From assembly GCA_024405335.1 (NCBI GenBank), contig JAKSOX010000020.1, positions 1-17,138 on the forward strand: DNA of 17,138 nucleotides, read 5' to 3'. This stretch comes from Kiritimatiellia bacterium (GTDB lineage: Bacteria; Verrucomicrobiota; Kiritimatiellia; RFP12; UBA1067). Position numbers and translations under genes: made by a program. Below the pieces are notes generated by a model. It did not search any database and was not told where the DNA came from. It worked only from the letters and a program-made list of their open reading frames with translations. Below are positions 14,873-17,138 of this stretch, in pieces; positions within the stretch are counted from its first letter, which is position 1; each line of letters begins with the position of its first letter.

Positions 14873-16245
14873 GCGGTTGCGATTGCGAAATGACGCGTCG
14901 GCGCGTGCTGGCGCTGTTGGGTCTGGGCGCGGCGGGCGGCGCTTGGTGCGGTTTCCGCAGCCGCTCGGAACTGGTCGATTTCCTGGACGAGGACGAAAAG
15001 GCCCCGGACCCGTTCCACGTGATCCGCAAGCCGTTCCCCGCCGACCCTTCGCGCGAAGTTTCGCTGTTGGGCTACGGCGGCATCCGTTTGCCGATCAAGG
15101 GACGGCGGAAAACGCAGCTCGACTACGAGCTGGCTGGCAAGCTCTTCGATTACGCCTACCGGCACGGCGTGAACTACTTCGACACCGGCTGGGTGTACCA
15201 CGACGGCGAAGGCGAGAAGTTCCTCGGCCATCAGATCAAGAAGTACCCGCGCGACAAGATATTCGTCGCGGACAAGATGCCCACGTGGCTCGTCCATTCG
15301 CTGGACGACGCGAAGAAATTCTTTGAGGAACAGCTCAAGCGCTGCCAGGTCGAATATTTCGACAACTATCTGCTCCATTCCGTCCACAGCCGCGAAGAAT
15401 ACGACCGCGTGTACAAGAAGTTCGGCGTGATGGACTGGCTCAAGGAACAGCAGTCGAAAGGTCGCATCCGGCACGTCGGCATGTCCTACCACGGCAAGGA
15501 GGATTTTCTCAAGGAGATCGTGGGCGACCATCCGTGGTCGCTGGTGCTCATCCAGTTCAACGCGATCGACTACGATTCGGCGTGGTTCCAGAGCAAGAAG
15601 CTCTACGACGTGCTGGCCGAACACAAGGTCCCCGTGGGCGTGATGGAGCCGCTGGCGGGCGGCCGCGTGGCGACGCTCAACGCGAAGGCGCGCCGCATTC
15701 TCGAAGCGAAGGCGCCCGGGAAGTCCCCGGCGTCGTGGGGGTTCCGGTTCGTCGCGTCGCATCCGGACGTGCTCGTGGTGTTGAGCGGCATGAACAAACT
15801 CGCCCACGTGCGGGAGAACGTGGCGACGCTGTCGCGGGAGGCGTTCGCGCCGCTGTCGGACGGCGAGCGCGAGACGTACAAGGCGGCGATCGCGGCGTTT
15901 CGCGAGTTCGCGACGGTGCCGTGCACGGGCTGCCGCTACTGCATGCCGTGCCCCTACGGCGTGAACATTCCCGAAGTGTTCGCATGGTACAACGGCTACG
16001 CTGGCGACGGACTGCTGCCGGCGGACGAAGGCGCGAATGCGACGCAGGAGCTGCGCCGGCGGTTTCTTGCGGACTACGCGCGCCGCTTTCCGCGGGGCAC
16101 GCGCGCGGAAAACTGCATCGGCTGCAAGAAGTGCCTGGTGGCGTGCCCGCAATGGACGTTCCGCATTCCCGAGCAGATGGTCAAAATCGACAATTTCATC
16201 GCGCACGTGCGTGAAACCTACGTGGCCCAAGGAGGTCGGCTGTGA
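14869..16245 (+). CDS. Tat-exported aldo/keto reductase with C-terminal ferredoxin-type clusters
   Basis: The 458-residue product begins with a twin-arginine-like signal, MTRRRVLALLGLGAAGG (8-24). An aldo/keto reductase barrel follows (about 63-330) with the catalytic tetrad visible: Asp105 (YFDTGWVY), Tyr110, Lys136 (VADKMP) and His170 (LLHSVH). The cofactor-side element SHPDVLVVLSGM (297-308) is retained. The C-terminus has CTGCRYCMPCPYG (Cys352, 355, 358, 361) and CIGCKKCLVACPQ (Cys416, 419, 422, 426), typical of the Fe-S AKR subfamily and fit for two [4Fe-4S] clusters. Translation could also begin at Met8 (14890), which would leave a shorter Tat signal. Most AKRs are cytoplasmic NADPH enzymes, so a Tat signal is notable. 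Start overlaps the heme gene (ATGA) and the stop overlaps the next gene (GTGA). Substrate unknown. Confidence 0.87.
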   Translation: MSGCDCEMTRRRVLALLGLGAAGGAWCGFRSRSELVDFLDEDEKAPDPFHVIRKPFPADPSREVSLLGYGGIRLPIKGRRKTQLDYELAGKLFDYAYRHGVNYFDTGWVYHDGEGEKFLGHQIKKYPRDKIFVADKMPTWLVHSLDDAKKFFEEQLKRCQVEYFDNYLLHSVHSREEYDRVYKKFGVMDWLKEQQSKGRIRHVGMSYHGKEDFLKEIVGDHPWSLVLIQFNAIDYDSAWFQSKKLYDVLAEHKVPVGVMEPLAGGRVATLNAKARRILEAKAPGKSPASWGFRFVASHPDVLVVLSGMNKLAHVRENVATLSREAFAPLSDGERETYKAAIAAFREFATVPCTGCRYCMPCPYGVNIPEVFAWYNGYAGDGLLPADEGANATQELRRRFLADYARRFPRGTRAENCIGCKKCLVACPQWTFRIPEQMVKIDNFIAHVRETYVAQGGRL

Positions 16246-17093
16246 AAAAATCCCTGAAAACCGTTCGCGTTCTGTTCGCGCTGGCGTGGTTCGCCGCGCT
16301 CAATCTCGTGTTTTTCGGCGTGCTCGCCGGATGCGGATTCCTCGTCAAGGCGCAGCTGCTGCCGGCGCTGTTGGGGCTGAACGCCGTGGCGGTCGCGGCC
16401 GTGGCGGCGGCGACCGCGCTGCTCGGGCGCGTGTACTGTTCCGTCGTGTGTCCGATGGGCGTGTTCCAGGACGTCGTGATCCGGATCGCGCGCAAGTGCG
16501 GGCGCAAGGACGCCGGCTACCGTCCGCCGCGCAACGCGCTCAGGTGGAGCGTCTTCGCGGCCGCGGTCGTGGCCGTGGCCGTCGGCGCGTCTTCCTTCGC
16601 GGGTCTGCTGGACGGCTACAGTCTCTACGGGCGCTTCGCCGCGCAACTGTTCAAGCCGGTGGCGTCGTGGATCAACAACCTGGTCGCGTGGATTTGCGTG
16701 GAGGCGGGGCATCCGCACGTGTTCCGCGAGGAGGTGCTCGTGCGCGGGATGTGCGGGCTCGCGGTGGCGGCGCTCGGGCTGGCGTTCATCGTGGCGCTGG
16801 CGTGGAAGGGCGGCCGCGTCTTCTGCAACACGCTCTGCCCCACGGGGACGCTTTTGGCGGCATTGGCGAGGAAGCCCCTGGTGCGCGTGCGGATCGACGC
16901 CGACAAGTGCGTCGGCTGCGGCCTTTGCGCGCGCGTCTGCAAGGCGAACTGCATCGATTTCAAGAACCGCCGCGTAGACGACGCGCGCTGCGTGCGGTGT
17001 TTCAACTGCCTGGGCGCGTGCCGCAAGGACGCGCTGTCGTACGGCGTGGGCGGGCTGGACGTTTCGTCCTGTTCAAACGGCGCGGAAAAATGA
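16242..17093 (+). CDS. NapH/NosR-type membrane iron-sulfur protein
   Basis: The 283-residue product has about four membrane segments (roughly 8-33, 43-62, 102-123, 169-188). Two paired CxxxCP motifs of the NapH/NosR/CcoG family are present: YCSVVCPMG (Cys66, Cys70) and FCNTLCPTG (Cys195, Cys199). Two cytoplasm- or membrane-facing 4Fe-4S sites follow: CVGCGLCARVC (Cys223, 226, 229, 233) and CVRCFNCLGAC (Cys250, 253, 256, 260). Such proteins pass electrons between the quinone pool or a cytoplasmic donor and periplasmic redox partners. The start is GTG at 16242 with a strong GGAGG (16231-16235) 6 bases before it, and it overlaps the reductase stop. Its natural partners are the Tat-exported reductase and the heme protein upstream. 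It is not called napH because no nap genes are present. Confidence 0.85.
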   Translation: MKKSLKTVRVLFALAWFAALNLVFFGVLAGCGFLVKAQLLPALLGLNAVAVAAVAAATALLGRVYCSVVCPMGVFQDVVIRIARKCGRKDAGYRPPRNALRWSVFAAAVVAVAVGASSFAGLLDGYSLYGRFAAQLFKPVASWINNLVAWICVEAGHPHVFREEVLVRGMCGLAVAALGLAFIVALAWKGGRVFCNTLCPTGTLLAALARKPLVRVRIDADKCVGCGLCARVCKANCIDFKNRRVDDARCVRCFNCLGACRKDALSYGVGGLDVSSCSNGAEK

Positions 17094-17138
17094 TTTTTCG
17101 AAGGGCTTTGAAGGATTCCGTGCCCGTGATGATGGGGT
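17090..17138 (+). CDS. Start of a further gene in the redox operon, possibly AzlC-like permease (partial)
   Basis: An ATG at 17090 overlaps the preceding stop as ATGA and opens a frame that continues to the window edge. The 16 residues read MIFRRALKDSVPVMMG. The pattern of a positively charged start then KDS-x-P followed by a Gly resembles the N-terminus of AzlC/YgaZ branched-chain amino-acid exporters (F-x2-G-x-KDS-x-PI). With so few residues this is only a suggestion; it could instead be another component of the redox operon. Confidence 0.4.
   Translation, partial: MIFRRALKDSVPVMMG

Noticed and set aside
16242..17093. NapH of a periplasmic nitrate reductase
   Set aside because: The motifs fit the broad NapH/NosR/CcoG family, but no napA, napB or napG gene is present, so the specific name is not justified.

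Overview
This is a GC-rich bacterial window (roughly two-thirds G+C by eye) in which every confidently called gene lies on the + strand, packed into short, tightly coupled operons. The sequence suggests a Gram-negative, anaerobic-leaning member of the PVC group (Planctomycetes-Verrucomicrobia-Chlamydiae). Pal, Lnt and lipoboxes imply an outer membrane and lipoprotein maturation. A hydrazine-synthase-alpha-like heme protein and a secreted squalene-cyclase-like toroid protein are types common in Verrucomicrobiota/Planctomycetota. My best guess is a Kiritimatiellae/Lentisphaerae-like lineage. That placement is inference from family content, not a measured phylogeny.

Layout. (1) 1-3015: the last 25 codons of mnmA, then a promoter and a three-gene unit: rsmI (rRNA methyltransferase), an exported prenyltransferase/squalene-cyclase-repeat protein, and nadE in a form that lacks the glutaminase half of its family. 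(2) 3051-3188: a strong sigma-70-type promoter driving a complete tRNA-Pro(GGG) with encoded CCA. (3) 3236-6154: a promoter, a lipoprotein parvulin-type foldase with Cys-Cys pairs and low-complexity tails, and a MYORG-like GH31 glycosidase. (4) 6151-11872: a promoter and a six-gene envelope cluster, pal, tatB-like, tatC, ktrB, lnt and ispH, with overlaps or very short gaps. (5) 11887-17138: a promoter and a redox operon. It holds a 970-residue exported protein with two CxxCH heme sites and an HzsA-like architecture, an aldo/keto reductase with a twin-arginine signal and eight ferredoxin cysteines, a NapH/NosR-type polytopic iron-sulfur protein, and the first 16 codons of a further gene. Adjacent genes in this unit share 4-bp stop/start overlaps.

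How the parts fit. The window carries the twin-arginine machinery (TatB/TatC) and a likely Tat substrate (the iron-sulfur aldo/keto reductase). It also carries the last enzyme of lipoprotein maturation (Lnt) and two lipoproteins (Pal and the foldase). The redox operon is the most likely undescribed system: a periplasmic heme/Fe-S electron-transfer route connected to the membrane by the NapH-like protein. Its substrate cannot be read from the sequence.

Regulation. Five upstream regions carry -10 elements. Four are extended -10 elements of the form TGG-TAnnnT with a GCGC tract just downstream, so a shared promoter architecture is visible. No CRISPR array, insertion sequence, riboswitch or prophage was seen. 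No stretch longer than 300 bases lacks a gene; the largest gap (3016-3304) is filled by the tRNA and two promoters.
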